Below are positions 53,293 to 64,000 of a stretch of DNA of 64,000 nucleotides, piece after piece. Location of the stretch: assembly GCA_950022655.1 (NCBI GenBank), contig OX465583.1, positions 12,299,298 through 12,363,297 of the forward strand. Reading direction: 5' to 3'. Position numbers and translations under genes: made by a program. The first letter of the stretch is position 1; each line of letters starts with the position of its first letter. The notes below the pieces were generated by a model. The model had not been told where the DNA came from and made no database searches. It was given only the letters and a program-made list of their open reading frames with translations. The stretch is from Alentia gelatinosa. Lineage: Eukaryota; Annelida; Polychaeta; Phyllodocida; Polynoidae.

Positions 53293-53970
53293 TGAGCCAA
53301 ATACATATCGGTTAGATTGTGATGAATACAATTAAACTGTATTTTCTGTAAGGCTTTCTATGTTTGTACACGTAGCAGGTGTACGTTTTTAACTTAGATA
53401 TTTATGATGCATAAGATTTTGAAGGATGTATATTATATCTGTTATTACGACTGCAACCTTTGGGAAATTTCCCATCATTAGGCTCTATGATCTCAATGCC
53501 GATGTCAAAAGCTAAGTATTTCCAGAGACTTGTATTATTTCGAAAGAAAACCTCTTTGCTTTCAGTATATCATTTCGTGTTATGTATGAATGTTATGATA
53601 TGTATGTTGGTTATCTTCATTTTTCAAAGTGAACATAATGATGTTCAAGGTGCTTACATACTTTGAAGTCAAGAGACTTCACAATAGATGGAGCTACATC
53701 ATTACCTGGTCAAAGTATATTGTGTACAGTAAAAGATACACCGAGTATAAAAATAACTTAGTTTAATGGCAACCATTGGCTATACGAAAAGAAAAGATAT
53801 ATTATTATGGTTCTTGATGTAGATTACACCTTAGCTTTGCTCAGATTTGATATTTGAGCAGTCGGAAAACGTATTTTATATGTTATTTATAAAACCCTAT
53901 TTATGCAACTTACATAACCCAAAGACATATAGAGTTGTATGTAAATAAAGATTACCAGTTCAAACTTACA
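53293..53970 (+). terminator. 3' UTR and polyadenylation signal
   Basis: AT-rich 3' UTR. AATAAA at 53944-53949 in GTAAATAAAGATTACC is the best signal, so the transcript probably ends near 53965-53975. Confidence 0.6.
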
Positions 53971-54270
53971 TGCCCAGCACAATTACCAAGTTCTTATGTG
54001 TGCGTCTTCCAGGTTACAAGCATAACAGATGTAGGTTTGTGTCAAATAGAGAAATTAAAAGGAAATATTTATACGTTTTAAACTGTGTTTCAGTCTCTTC
54101 TGATTAAAATACCACGGACAAGTATGCAAACTACGGAACAGCGTGTAGAATCATATTGGCGTAAGATGTATTAGATACGTTAGATATTATGACGCTCGTT
54201 TAATAATTTTCGGAACCTTCCGTACAAAAAACGAATCCGTATCATTCAACGTAATCACCATTTTTCAAGA
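53971..54270. other. Intergenic DNA
   Basis: Nothing recognised. Confidence 0.4.
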
Positions 54271-54408
54271 GATGTCAGTTTTCCATTTTTCCGTGGAAAT
54301 CTACCTTTTTATAATCAGTATACATGTATATGAAATTTCTCTCTGAGGAAGAAAAATCCACAAGAAAAATTATTCCACTTTTTTCTCTGACCCCAACTGA
54401 CATCCATG
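54271..54408. repeat. Inverted-end repeat, copy b
   Basis: 138 bp, starting GATGTCAGTTTTCCATTTTT and ending CAACTGACATCC. Shares its ends and the CTCTCTGAGG and ATTCCACTTTT boxes with 36143-36396. Confidence 0.6.
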
Positions 54409-55045
54409 GCCTTAATTCTACGAATAACAAATTTAAGGTAATTTATAAGACGTTTGAAAGAGGCAACTGTGGCACATAAAAACATTACTTGCTAAGGAGG
54501 TACTCGCATAGGGAAGTCCAAAATCTGGGAAACTACGAGCAGATTGACACCAAGATTGTCCCCAAAAGATTTGAAGTAATTGAGAACTCCTAGTAGTTCA
54601 TCTTAACCTGTCACTTTTAAAGCTACTACATCTTATTTGGTAAATTAAGATTTGCTATCTAGATAGCATTTACTGCCCTCTGACAGTTCATATCGTCAAT
54701 CATTCTTTGAAGTACAATAAGGATTTTCCTCTGGAGCAATGAACGATAGATGAAGAGCAGATCAATCGAAATCATTCTGAATATATAGGAAAAAAGGGAC
54801 GACTAGTGGGCAGGAAGGGGTTTAGGTCAGAGGATCAATGGATGAATAACTCTTACAAATTGCATTACTTAGTCCTTCGTTATATAAGAGTTGTTTTCTG
54901 GTACGACACGCCATATACCTTCTACCTCTTATTATTTGGCAGTCCTACTTGTCTAACGAACACCAGGGGAGTATACGGTATTCCTATATACCTATGGCTG
55001 TACACTCTATGCTTACACCACGCTCTGGGGGGTGGAGTAACTATC
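54409..55045. other. Intergenic DNA
   Basis: Nothing recognised. Confidence 0.4.
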
Positions 55046-55102
55046 TGATACTACCCAAGGTTGGTATACTACCCAAGGTTGCCGTATACTACCCAAGGTT
55101 GA
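55046..55102 (+). repeat. Short tandem repeat of ATACTACCCAAGGTTG
   Basis: Three copies with spacers of 2-5 bases. Confidence 0.85.
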
Positions 55103-55289
55103 CATTTAGACCAATCAGATTGTCTCTTATTAAACCACATTTGAAGGTATATAGGAATAGGGAAACCAAGTACCAGTGAAAGGAAGTCAAAATTACTCGG
55201 TAATGTATATTACGCCACAGTGTGGACGAATGAAATCATTACTACTAGGGCGTATACATGAGACATTTGTGCACCAGTATATAATAACA

Positions 55290-55440
55290 GAGGGAAATAT
55301 GTTCCGGTGAGCAAAAGTTCAAAGTTACGAGGTAAGGCTTGGAAAAATTACTGCCCGCGGCCAGGGCCTTGGGCAGTAATTTTTCCAAGCCTTACCTCGT
55401 AACTTTGACTTCCTTTCACCGGAACATAGTTTCCCTCTAT
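55290..55440. repeat. Long near-perfect palindrome with a GC-rich tip
   Basis: About 65-70 bp arms (GAGGGAAA, ATGTTCCGGTGA, TTCAAAGTTACGAGGTAAGG and on to ATTACTGCCC) paired almost without mismatch around GCGGCCAGGGCCTTG. The tip differs from the composite family and no module A is adjacent. A diverged fragment of one arm (CCAGTGAAAGGAAGTCAAAA) lies at about 55172-55195. Confidence 0.9.
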
Positions 55441-56054
55441 TCATGGCGACTGACCACTCAAACAGTGCCAAGCCATCAAAGATCAGTGATCTACACACAT
55501 TCACAAAGCCGGGAAAGTATCTTACGGACACCGTGTTTCATCAGGGATTACACAAGAAGGTGATAAAAAGATGTTTCCTTTTTCGTTTAATTGCGTTGGC
55601 CACGAGTCGTAAATATTTATTTGGGGTTGTAATTCGCGGTGATTGCTTAAAAGCACTTTTTTTCCATTCTCCTAAAAGAAGGTGTTTCCTAAATTGGAAA
55701 CTGGCTTTTGCAATCTTCTTAGTGGCTGGGATGGTGGAGAAGTTGGAGCCTGTTCATGTGATGAGGTATTACGTCAATGAGGCGACTTAACGCATAGGCT
55801 TTCAATGTTAGGTTAGAGGTTTAATGATGAGATACATCACACAAGTGAGTTGCTCTTCAGGGATTTCTTTATTCAGGAAAACGAGACATACAGTTCGCCT
55901 GTACTGCAGTTGGCGCTTTTAAATTTAGTCCATTGGAAAGAAACGTATACATTTACAGACATTGATACATGCTTATTATAAGGTTGTGTCTGAAAGTGTA
56001 CCATTAGGGCAACCTTTAGGATACCCTTAACGTTGTGAAAATAAAATCAGGTTT
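55441..56054. other. Intergenic DNA
   Basis: An open frame at 55443-55790 begins inside the palindrome flank and has no domain. Not called. Confidence 0.35.
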
Positions 56055-56066
56055 TATTATTATTAC

Positions 56067-56108
<42 letters not shown>

Positions 56109-56142
56109 CATTACTATTATTACTTTTATTACTTTTATTATT
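56055..56142 (+). repeat. (ATT)n microsatellite
   Basis: ATT trinucleotide array with minor interruptions. Confidence 0.95.
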
Positions 56143-56230
56143 ATGGTGGAGGTGTAATCACAAAAAACCAGACACAGTTGTTTTTTTATTGTAAGTTGTT
56201 GTTATATTTGACCAAGAAATATCATTCAAA

Positions 56231-56272
56231 AGATCACGACGTTTCGCGCAAGTTCAGAGCGCTTCATCAGGT
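56231..56272 (-). ncRNA. Hammerhead-like / PLE-end motif
   Basis: On the minus strand: CCTGATGAAGCGC, a loop, GCGCGAAACGTCGTGATC. The CTGATGA, stem II (GCGC/GCGC) and GAAA order fits a hammerhead core, and the CGTTTCG / CTTCATCAGG pair is the kind of motif I associate with Penelope ends. No reverse transcriptase is nearby, so this would be a solo terminal fragment. Cleavage competence not shown. Confidence 0.45.
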
Positions 56273-56273
56273 G

Positions 56274-56308
<35 letters not shown>

Positions 56309-56398
56309 CATTATTATTAGTATTAGTATTATTATTAGTATTATTAGTATTATTATTATCATCATCATCATTATTATTATTATTATTATTATTATTTA
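56272..56398 (+). repeat. (ATT)n microsatellite with ATC/AGT variants
   Basis: A second ATT array, starting immediately after the hammerhead-like motif. Confidence 0.95.
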
Positions 56399-56941
56399 AC
56401 ATTTCTGCTCGCAGGGAGATTTTCCACCGTGAAGAATTACAGTCCCTTACATACATCTATTTGTGATATTCAATAGACAACTGGTGATATACATGATAGA
56501 GATAGTATATAAGGCAAACACTGTTGATAGTGATAATGTGCACCAATAGTCCCCGTCAATACTATGGCCGAACGTCCCTCAGTTAATTAGAAGACAAACA
56601 GGACAAAACAGCACAGAGACAAAAATAACTGTGCGTTTAATCTGATGCTTGTTACGAACTCACGGATCGGCAAATACTAGTCAGACGTAATAGGACTCTT
56701 TTCGTTCTTAACAGGAGTCGGAGTTGAGGTCATAGGCAATCTTTGAGACTGACAATTTCTTCTTTCAAACACAGCCCAGGCACATCAAAGTATACCCCAA
56801 ATAAAAGATATATATGTCTCCGTCCTGTAAATTCAATCAATATGAAAGTCAAAGGCTGATACTTTTCAGATTACCTTTTTCTCTCCCCGAATGGACAACA
56901 AATCCCCGCAAACGTCTGCCATATTGGAATCTCACAGTCTA
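56399..56941. other. Intergenic DNA
   Basis: Nothing recognised. Confidence 0.4.
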
Positions 56942-57412
56942 ACACTTAACATGATCGCTGGTGACCAGCTTGATTCAAATTTCAAGAATTCAAAATGATA
57001 GATGTGTTTTTTCATTCAATCAATCAAATTTTGCTATTATAAGACAATTTTTCCATCCATTTGACGGGGGTGTTAGCTCCGATCACCTGCCAGTATATCT
57101 TCATAATAAATCAGCTGGTTATTATAAGAGGGAGAGAAAAGAAGGAGAAATGATAAGTGTAAAGCAGTAAAACAAGATAGTGACACAGACATACGTAATA
57201 ATAACATTCAGGTATACTTTCAGCGAACTACTAGGAAAAATAATATGATTTACATTAACCAACGTCACATAGTTCACATATTTCCTTCCCGTACACTAGG
57301 GATTAGAAAGAAAACACGAAATGATTATTATCATTCCTTTGAAAGCACCTAACATGATCACTGGTAACCAGCTCGATCTAAAATTCAAGGATTCAAAATG
57401 GCGGATGGTTGA
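56942..57412 (+). repeat. Diverged direct repeat pair
   Basis: The segment 56942-57003 (ACATGATCGCTGGTGACCAG, CAAGAATTCAAAATG) recurs at 57347-57412 at roughly three-quarters identity. Confidence 0.55.
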
Positions 57413-57682
57413 TTGAGGAGCTCCTCCATTCAGGGATTCAAAGCAGCATTTTATAAAGAAAAGAGTGGCAACTGCTTGTGGTATGAAGTGGGACTTAATA
57501 TTGCAATTGTTGAATTCAACTGATCCTTATTTCATGTGACTTCCTTCACACATTATATTGTGCGAACCAGTTTGGTTCACAAGGGATCTCAAAGTTTGCC
57601 TATGTGCGTTAGTAAAACGTCTGTGTGGCAGGCACAGCATTGTACTATTGATAACTAGCAAATATCTGCCCCAACGACGTTA
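57413..57682. other. Intergenic DNA
   Basis: Nothing recognised. Confidence 0.4.
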
Positions 57683-57989
57683 AGCCTGATGCCCATCTAC
57701 CGATTCAGGGTTGAGCGATTAGTTACCAAATTGTATAGGAGTCCGTTAACTGGTCGTAGGCAAATTACGTAACCCTTCGCTCGACCGGTGGACATTGAGG
57801 AGATGGGGTGCTGGATATTAGTCCTAAGAAAATCGGCCTTCTAATCGGTGGCTCACCCTTGCCTAGCTGTCCTACATCTACCGACTACGACCGACTCCGT
57901 TAGGATGCCTTGGGTGAGACAAATTACCGTCCATTTGTCGCCGACAAAGGTACATGAATGTTCTGAAATCGGTAGATGGGCATTGGGCT
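57683..57989 (-). mobile_element. Harbinger-like MITE, copy 2 (reverse, TTA target duplication)
   Basis: 307 bp between TTA at 57680-57682 and TTA at 57990-57992. Ends AGCCTGATGCCCATCTACCG and the inverse ending GGGCATTGGGCT. Interior colinear with the reverse of copy 1 but shorter by about 140 bp. Confidence 0.78.
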
Positions 57990-57992
57990 TTA

Positions 57993-59756
57993 GGCGAGAG
58001 GGGCGTATTTTGAGTCCATGAGTAAGCAAAAAGTATCAGATTAGATGCCTGGACGGTTTTCCTTCATCATACACCTTGAAGCATTTAGAATTTATCAGAA
58101 TTTCCCTTCGATCGCCAATTTGAAGTCTAATTTTTGACGGACAGAGCTGGTCTATCCATGCCTACACTTGCTCAGTGTCTTTGTAGCAGATAATACACGG
58201 AAACAGAGTTTGCCATATATGGTCATATGCAAAATAGTATGGCACTTGAAAAAGGAGCGTAAAGAAACTTTGAAAGTATATGTGTTTAAAAATTGGCAAA
58301 CTAACTCTGTACCCATTGCATAACGTCTTATGCAGAGCAGTACGGACTTGCATATCCACGTTAAACGTTTCGTATTTCAAATTTCTTCACTCTAACATTT
58401 TTTCTATACTAATCTTGTTCGTAAAGGTATTGCATCATTTATGTATATATTTTTCATCAGATTTAACTTAGCTTGTGACTTTTTTATGTTTTCTCTAAAT
58501 ACGCATTTACTTATCACATGCGTCACGTCAGATTCGGGTATTTGACATTTTCAAACAGCCAATCAGAATTCTCCATTCACACAGGGAAGTTGGGTGCTCC
58601 AAACTGGTCGGTTTATCATATTTGCTTATCACTGTGAAATCTGATTTATTTACGAAATGCTGAGCAGATGTTAGTACCAATTTAATAAGACTGATGTGCA
58701 CAGGTTTATGATACTAGGAGTAAATGGTATGTTCAGCATTGATGAATGAGCTTGCAATTATAAATGAATAATGATGAAAAGGTTTAGGTTACATTCGGTC
58801 TATGGATCGTCTCTGCTACCCACTTGCACCCAGTCAGCATACCATTTATGCAACTGCCTGAGTCCTAGGATCCAAGCATTTCAAGCACCAGTGCGTCTTG
58901 AGGTATTTTGGTCTTGAGTGATTGGTCATGGTCAGCTGGGCACAACTAGATAAGACCCTGAGACACTGGCACCCTGCTCCTATTCAAATATCACAGAGAA
59001 TAGCATGCAGATAGTGAAGGGATAGTTTTTTTGCAGTACACTCGAAGTCTATATATGTGATCCTCTAATCTTTCGGTAATGTATATAGCGCGTTGCAGCA
59101 TGCTCTAAAAATGATAGCCATTAGTCAAAATTCCTGCTGATTATTGCATCTCCTAAACATCAACCAACCACTTGTCTAATCTTGCCACAACACTATTGCC
59201 GTTAGGATATGACTTAAATCAATAAATTGTTATATTATACTTTACTCCGAAATCGTCTAATGCAATGGGGGCTGATAAAATGGAGCAAAAAGCATTCAGA
59301 TTCCTAAACTGTGTACGTTCTCCCAGCCGATGTTTAGACGAGATACCACGGCCGCCCGATCTCCAGACTGGAGTTCCTCTAAGATAATTGGTAACTTGAT
59401 TGTCGGTGATAAAAACTACACTTTGAAGCCTTTCAAATGCAAACCTCTATTAGCCGTGTAATTAAACGCTCTTCAGTTAATACTACTGGAGCTGAAGTGT
59501 GGTCGCCATACCATGAATAGAAATGACAAGCAATCTATTACGGAATGAGTTGCAGAAGTTTCAAAATGTCTCACTTTTTTTTCTAATTGAACAATCCATT
59601 TCTGGCTGGTTGCCAGTTCTTCCAATGGGTGTACATTTTGGTGAGTACAAATACATGAAGAAAATAAGTAAGTTAGGTAGTCTAATAATACTAACATTAG
59701 TATTACGAAAGTTGAGTTGGTAATGGTAATGGATAGCAATTGACTAAATATGATTA
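57993..59756. other. Intergenic DNA
   Basis: AT-rich sequence without supported genes, RNA genes or clear repeats. Confidence 0.45.
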
Positions 59757-59850
59757 TAGTGGTAATAACGATAATAATAATAATAATAATGATAGTAATA
59801 ATAATAATGATAATAGTAGCAACGGTAAAAATTACAATGATAATACTATG
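59757..59850 (+). repeat. (AAT)n / GATAAT microsatellite
   Basis: Impure trinucleotide array of AAT with GAT interruptions. Confidence 0.9.
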
Positions 59851-60934
59851 AAAATAATACATGTATTGTGGTGTGCAGTATATAGTTGAAGCCATAAAGA
59901 GAAAATGCGAGTAGATATTCCCAACTCTTATCTATTGCTTATGGATATCTTGTATAGAATGCTTGAAATTTCATAATATGTTACCCCAGAGACTAATAAG
60001 ACTTCAATCGATTGATCTATTAGTACAAGAGGTAGTCTGTTGATAAAATCCCATTCCCCTAGTGGAAAAACAGCGCAAATCAAGGCATTGCTAAAGGGAT
60101 GGCTCATACTGGATGAAAACAGGATCAAGATGATTAGTTTTTTTGGCGGTTTGGTTGTTTACTACCTCAGTTAATCAAATATGATTTCTGGTGGTTAAAC
60201 AATGTCATTTGTGAATATCAGCATATATATGCAGTTCTACTCGCGTTACAATTTTACCTATAAACCGACTTTCATTTGACCATCTACCTATTATATTTCT
60301 GTCAAGTTGGCTTTCAATGACGCACTCCAATATTTTCTCAAAATGATTCTCTGGTACAATTTTGTCTATTTGAGAATTCTTTATTTTCCTTCTTTCAAAT
60401 CAGCTATTGATTATTGGAAATCCTATTTCGATCTGAAGAAATAATCTTGCTCGGTGGGCCCTCGTAAATGCTGGTCCTGAAATGTAGTGAATGATCTCCT
60501 TATTAAACACCACAACTGTGCACTTATTTGCTTTAACTTATATGGAAATAGATATCAAATGAAAATCAAATTAAGAGCATCATACTGATAGGTAATAAGG
60601 CTGTTACCACCGAGAGTAACATTAGCTCTATAAAATGTATCGGCCTTAAAGGCATATCCTACTTTTTTTCTCTTTTTTTCCAAAAATTTCTTTATTGATA
60701 CTCAAGTTCGTACAGCAGGAACACTGTTTACATGGTATGTAGATTTTGTATCAACAAAGTGGCTGTTGTGTCAGCTCTACAGTTGAGCTGATTTTCATCA
60801 CATAGCCTCCAGCAAGATATAAGACAAGATTAATACATCCGTTACATTAAATTCACAGTGGCCCACCTGGTGATTTATAGATAATGTCAATTATCACTCA
60901 AAGCTTCTTTTTTTTTGGGGGGGGGGGGGTGATT
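59851..60934. other. Intergenic DNA
   Basis: No gene. On the minus strand about 60300-60400 could encode HFEKILECVIESQL, faintly like a LINE RT fingers segment, but too short and isolated to call. Confidence 0.4.
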
Positions 60935-61360
60935 CATTATAATTCTAAATGAGTAAATTTAACATTCTGTCCAGTTTAGCCAATCTTAATAGGTAAAATA
61001 GGTCAATTTACATTTGCTTGATTTACATGAGAAATGTACATGTGGTTTTCTTCAACTCTTTAAAAAAAAGGATAGTGAACTACTATGATTTTTGAAACCT
61101 AAATAAGTAGCATTATATATGTAATACGTTCTGTGAAAGTTTGAAGAAAATGACATGGGTTTTCCTATGTGAAAAAATACTTTTTAGAATTCCTATATTC
61201 TATTTTAAAAGAGATCATAATATTGATCTATAAATCAAAAACAAGCACGGTGACCATTGATTTTTAAGTTAGATGTGTGCTCTATAACATTTTGAGCACA
61301 TCATATTCAATTATCAGGAGAATAATATCGGTTTTTAATTTTCAGATTTAAAAATCGTTA
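60935..61360 (+). repeat. Dispersed repeat family 1, copy c
   Basis: Forward copy sharing GTGAAAGTTTGAAGAAAATG, CATGGGTTTTCCTATG and TAAATCAAAAACAAGCACGG with 35.6 kb, and the AATTCTAAATGAGTAAATTTA flank with the reverse copy at 34.1 kb. Confidence 0.65.
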
Positions 61361-61365
61361 CGTGC

Positions 61366-61500
61366 AGAGGATCGTACATGAAGACCCTTTTCTGTAACTC
61401 GTACAAGGGTTATTGTTTAATTATATTTCAGTCTGTTCGTTACGACAGTGTTAGCCTCCATAAAGTCGTCCATAAGTGTTGAATAAAGTTGACCCACAAC
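61366..61500 (+). repeat. Dispersed repeat family 2, copy c
   Basis: Boxes TACATGAAGACCC, ACAAGGGTTATTGTTTAAT and GTTGAATAAAGTTGACCCA, as at 25.9 kb and 37.8 kb. Confidence 0.5.
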
Positions 61501-62066
61501 GTCCCTGGAGGCTGTTGAATAAACTACGAACGAGAAAAAAGTCTCCCAGAATTGTCTTTGGAGCCATAGTGTTGTATAAAATACAGTGCTGTAAACAGAA
61601 GATATTTTGAAAATAAGAGTAATTCAAACCTCTTACAAGGTGTTGTATACAAATACGTTCATCAAGATAAAATCTTCTGTCTTGTCAGACAACACTAAAT
61701 GGACAGAAATCATCCAGGATGTTGTTTATCGTTGGAGTTATCGTATCGTTCAGACCAGCACCAGAAACGAAGGAACTTTATTCAACAGCCCCCTGGGTCT
61801 CTATGGTATACAGAAAAGGGTCCACATGTGCGATCTTAGATTATTAAAAGGGGCACCTCTACTATCGTCAAAAACAGTCCACATCAATGTATTCCACTTG
61901 AAGGTTCAAAGAGAACTGGGAAGCGTATGAAGATTAGACACATATTGAAAGGATTACTGCTTCACGTTGAGCATATTCCAAAGACCCCTTGGTGTGTGTG
62001 AACCCGCTGCTCGAGAACTTAAATAAGCTGTGAAATATCCATTTCATGCTGCTTGAACTTTGTCAT
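61501..62066. other. Intergenic DNA
   Basis: The text at 61785-61860 (CCTGGGTCTC with ACAGAAAAGG and TAGATTATTAAA) loosely matches 25.99-26.05 kb, so repeat family 2 may be larger than drawn. An open frame at 61607-61930 has no domain. Confidence 0.4.
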
Positions 62067-62706
62067 TACCGTGTAGATAGACTGGCCCTAGACTTGCTCA
62101 AGTTTTTGATTATGAGCTTTCATTAAATGATTAAACGCAATGAAAATAAAGGCCATTATAGTATGTATCCTTCTCTGACTGGCCCATGAATCAAAGACTT
62201 GTCCACTCTGACCAGAATCTCCTGTTAATGATCCCAATCTGCTCCCTGTAACCCTATACTTCCTCATATCCCTCCCTCTCCCTTCCTCCAGTTCTCTGGC
62301 CGCCTGTGTTGTCACAGCAATAAATTTCGCCTGCTGCTGACTGTGACCCGATCGAGATCAAAGTGATGAGGGTATCAATATCCAAGCAGATATCCTGACC
62401 AGTAGCCAGGATATCTGTATGGAGAGTGTTGGGAATGCTGGCGTTAAACAGCGCCAGAAATCGGACACCATTACCGATTTGACCAGTCCCTGTATCGAGG
62501 AGAAGAGGGGTGGGGTAGGCGGAGGGAAACAGGGACTGGGGCCAATCTAGACTGGCCCCAGTCCCTGTATCCCACCGCCTACCCCACCCCTCGTTCTTAA
62601 TGGGCAAGTCTTTGATTCCTGGACCAGTCACATCGCAACATACCTAATTCTGTTTAATCATGAATGTCCATAATCAAAGACTTGAGCAAGTCTACCGTGT
62701 AGATAG
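62067..62706. mobile_element. 613-bp foldback insertion flanked by a 14-bp direct repeat
   Basis: TACCGTGTAGATAG occurs at 62067-62080 and 62693-62706. Between them, inverted ends (TAGACTTGCTCAAG then TTTGATTATG, and the inverse near 62660-62693) and a second inverted pair (GAATCAAAGACTTG, about 62188 and 62613) flank a central palindrome at 62501-62598. No coding frame. The left end carries eight extra bases (ACTGGCCC) not mirrored on the right. Confidence 0.65.
62501..62598. repeat. Palindrome inside the foldback element
   Basis: Arms with AGGGGTGGGGTAGGCGG and CAGGGACTGGGGCCA, paired almost perfectly around TCTAGA. Confidence 0.85.
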
Positions 62707-62791
62707 TGATAGATGCACTTCGTCCAAACACTGGCCGCCAGAGCTATACGTTAGCTCTGGTTGGGTTAAATCCACGGCTACCTTCACCCAT

Positions 62792-62995
62792 AAGGCCCGT
62801 CTCCATTGGCCGATGAAAACGTTGTACGTTTTTTGTGTTCTCCTAATAGCCTATTTTCTTTTTGCGTCAGCAGTGCTAAAGTTCCGTCGGTGGCCACTGA
62901 CTGTATATTGGTGATGGCCAATGGAAATGGGCTATTTAATAGGAGAACACCAAATGAAACTATACCGTTTTCATCGGCCAATGTTAACGGGCTTA
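62792..62995. mobile_element. MITE with AGGCCCG / CCATTGGCCGATGAAAAC ends
   Basis: Left end AGGCCCGTCTCCATTGGCCG, right end the near-inverse (CGGCCAATGTTAACGGGCTT). The inner GGAGAACAC / GTGTTCTCC pair extends the foldback. About 204 bp, noncoding. End style resembles the other Harbinger-like MITEs here. Confidence 0.7.
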
Positions 62996-63515
62996 TTTAT
63001 ATAATCTGTTAGGGTCTGTAGCTCTCCCTCCAGAACTTTCATGTGACCTGGACCTATGATTGGAGAGTGTGATATTTTCCCCTCTTAAGGCTATTTTCTA
63101 CATTCTTATTTGTGTGTGTGTATTTTAGATAAAACAGATAAATGTAAACTTTATCATCAATTTGGTAGGCTGTGATTTTTTCTAAAAGTATTTCTGTTCT
63201 CAGAACCCACCTATTAAAAAGTTCTTGGTCCGAGAGTGAGAACTCGTGGACACGGTCTGGGTTGAACCAATCGAACCAGACTGTTTATGATAAAGGATGA
63301 TAAAAGATAAAGTAATGGCAACCTTTCAAAAGATGAAAGATAATTTGTTAGAATGTTTCTCTAAAACCCAGCGTAATACTAGCTGAACACTGTTACCCAT
63401 GATCAAACAGAAAAATGGAGGAGCTACCCATAGTGCACTAAAAATTGGAAGGCATTACCTGGCCTATAATGTGAGTAAGCACATAGGCCAGGCTTCCCAG
63501 CCACATACGAACCTC
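62996..63515. other. Intergenic DNA
   Basis: Nothing recognised. Confidence 0.4.
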
Positions 63516-63518
63516 TTA

Positions 63519-64000
63519 AGCCCTATGCCCATCTACCGATAAAGCCCAATGCTCATCTACCGATTTTGGAACATTTATGTACGTTTGTCGGCGACAAACG
63601 GAGGGTAATTTGTCTCAGCCAAGCCATCCTAAGGGAGTCGGTAGATGTAGGACAGCTAGGCAAGGCTACCCAGCGATTAGTGAACACTCAGTTTCCTTGG
63701 TTTTTTCCCTCCCCCAGCGATTAGTGGACCATACACAGATTTTATCAGTGTGTGGGTCGAGCAAGGGGTTACATAATTTGCCTGCGACAAAGTGACCGAC
63801 TCCTATACGATTTGGGAACTAATCGTTCAACCCTAAATCGGTAGATGGGCATCCGGCTTAAATGGTTGAACGATTAGTTCCAAAATCGTATAGGAGTCGG
63901 TGAACTTGTCGCAGGCAAATTACATAAGCCTTCGCTCGACCTGCGGTCCTCGAGGCGGGGGGTGGTGGGTATTAGTCCTAAGCGAATCAATCTACACTTA
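63519..64000 (-). mobile_element. Harbinger-like MITE, copy 3 outer (cut by the window end)
   Basis: Starts AGCCCTATGCCCATCTACCG after TTA (63516-63518), is interrupted by the inner copy, and resumes at about 63862 with ATGGTTGAACGATTAGTTCC, colinear with copy 2. It continues past the window. Confidence 0.7.
63543..63858 (+). mobile_element. Harbinger-like MITE, copy 3 inner (nested, TAA target duplication)
   Basis: 316 bp between TAA at 63540-63542 and TAA at 63859-63861. Ends AGCCCAATGCTCATCTACCG and the inverse ending GGGCATCCGGCT. Inserted in the terminal region of another copy of its own family, in opposite orientation. Confidence 0.78.

Noticed and set aside
56178..56399. Ile-rich and Asn-rich open frames on both strands
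   Set aside because: Translation of the ATT microsatellite.
60300..60400. Minus-strand HFEKILECVIESQL as a LINE fragment
   Set aside because: One short motif-like stretch with no neighbouring RT blocks.

Overview
The window is animal nuclear DNA. It has a spliced gene with consensus introns, non-LTR retrotransposons, a Penelope-like element, tRNA-derived SINEs, many short inverted-repeat transposons and trinucleotide microsatellites. There are no bacterial operons or ribosome-binding sites. The repeat mix (CR1-like LINE with an esterase ORF, Penelope with a GIY-YIG nuclease, Harbinger-like and piggyBac-like MITEs) suggests a marine invertebrate, perhaps a mollusc or other lophotrochozoan. 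That assignment is inference.

Layout. 0.5-1.7 kb: decayed minus-strand LINE tail. 3.3-8.8 kb: an apparently intact non-LTR retrotransposon with three open ORFs. ORF1 carries a NADAR domain (ADP-ribose chemistry), ORF2 is an SGNH hydrolase, and ORF3 is an endonuclease/reverse transcriptase. A piggyBac-like MITE lies directly downstream. 10-26 kb: nested DNA-transposon remnants, a Penelope-like element with a hammerhead-like motif, a LINE remnant split by a MITE, and a full tRNA-derived SINE. About 27-31.5 kb: a GC-rich, CpG-rich island, the best candidate promoter and first-exon region. 31.6-43 kb: more dispersed repeats, presumably a long 5' intron. 43.0-54 kb: the only clear host gene, two coding exons (788 + 1939 codons) for a very large low-complexity protein with three copies of an unrecognised folded module, joined across a likely GC-AG intron. 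54-64 kb: intergenic repeats.

The most pervasive feature is a family of two-part elements. Module A (about 130-315 bp) is bounded by inverted TATCCTACCCC or TATCTCACCCC ends. Module B beside it is a long palindrome whose arms differ between subfamilies but whose tip is a variant of CACTCGGCTTCGCCTCGTGA. At least a dozen loci carry it, in both orientations, and two loci are tandem A-B-A-B dimers.

Main candidates for new biology: the NADAR-bearing retrotransposon, and the A+B palindrome family with a conserved tip on divergent arms.
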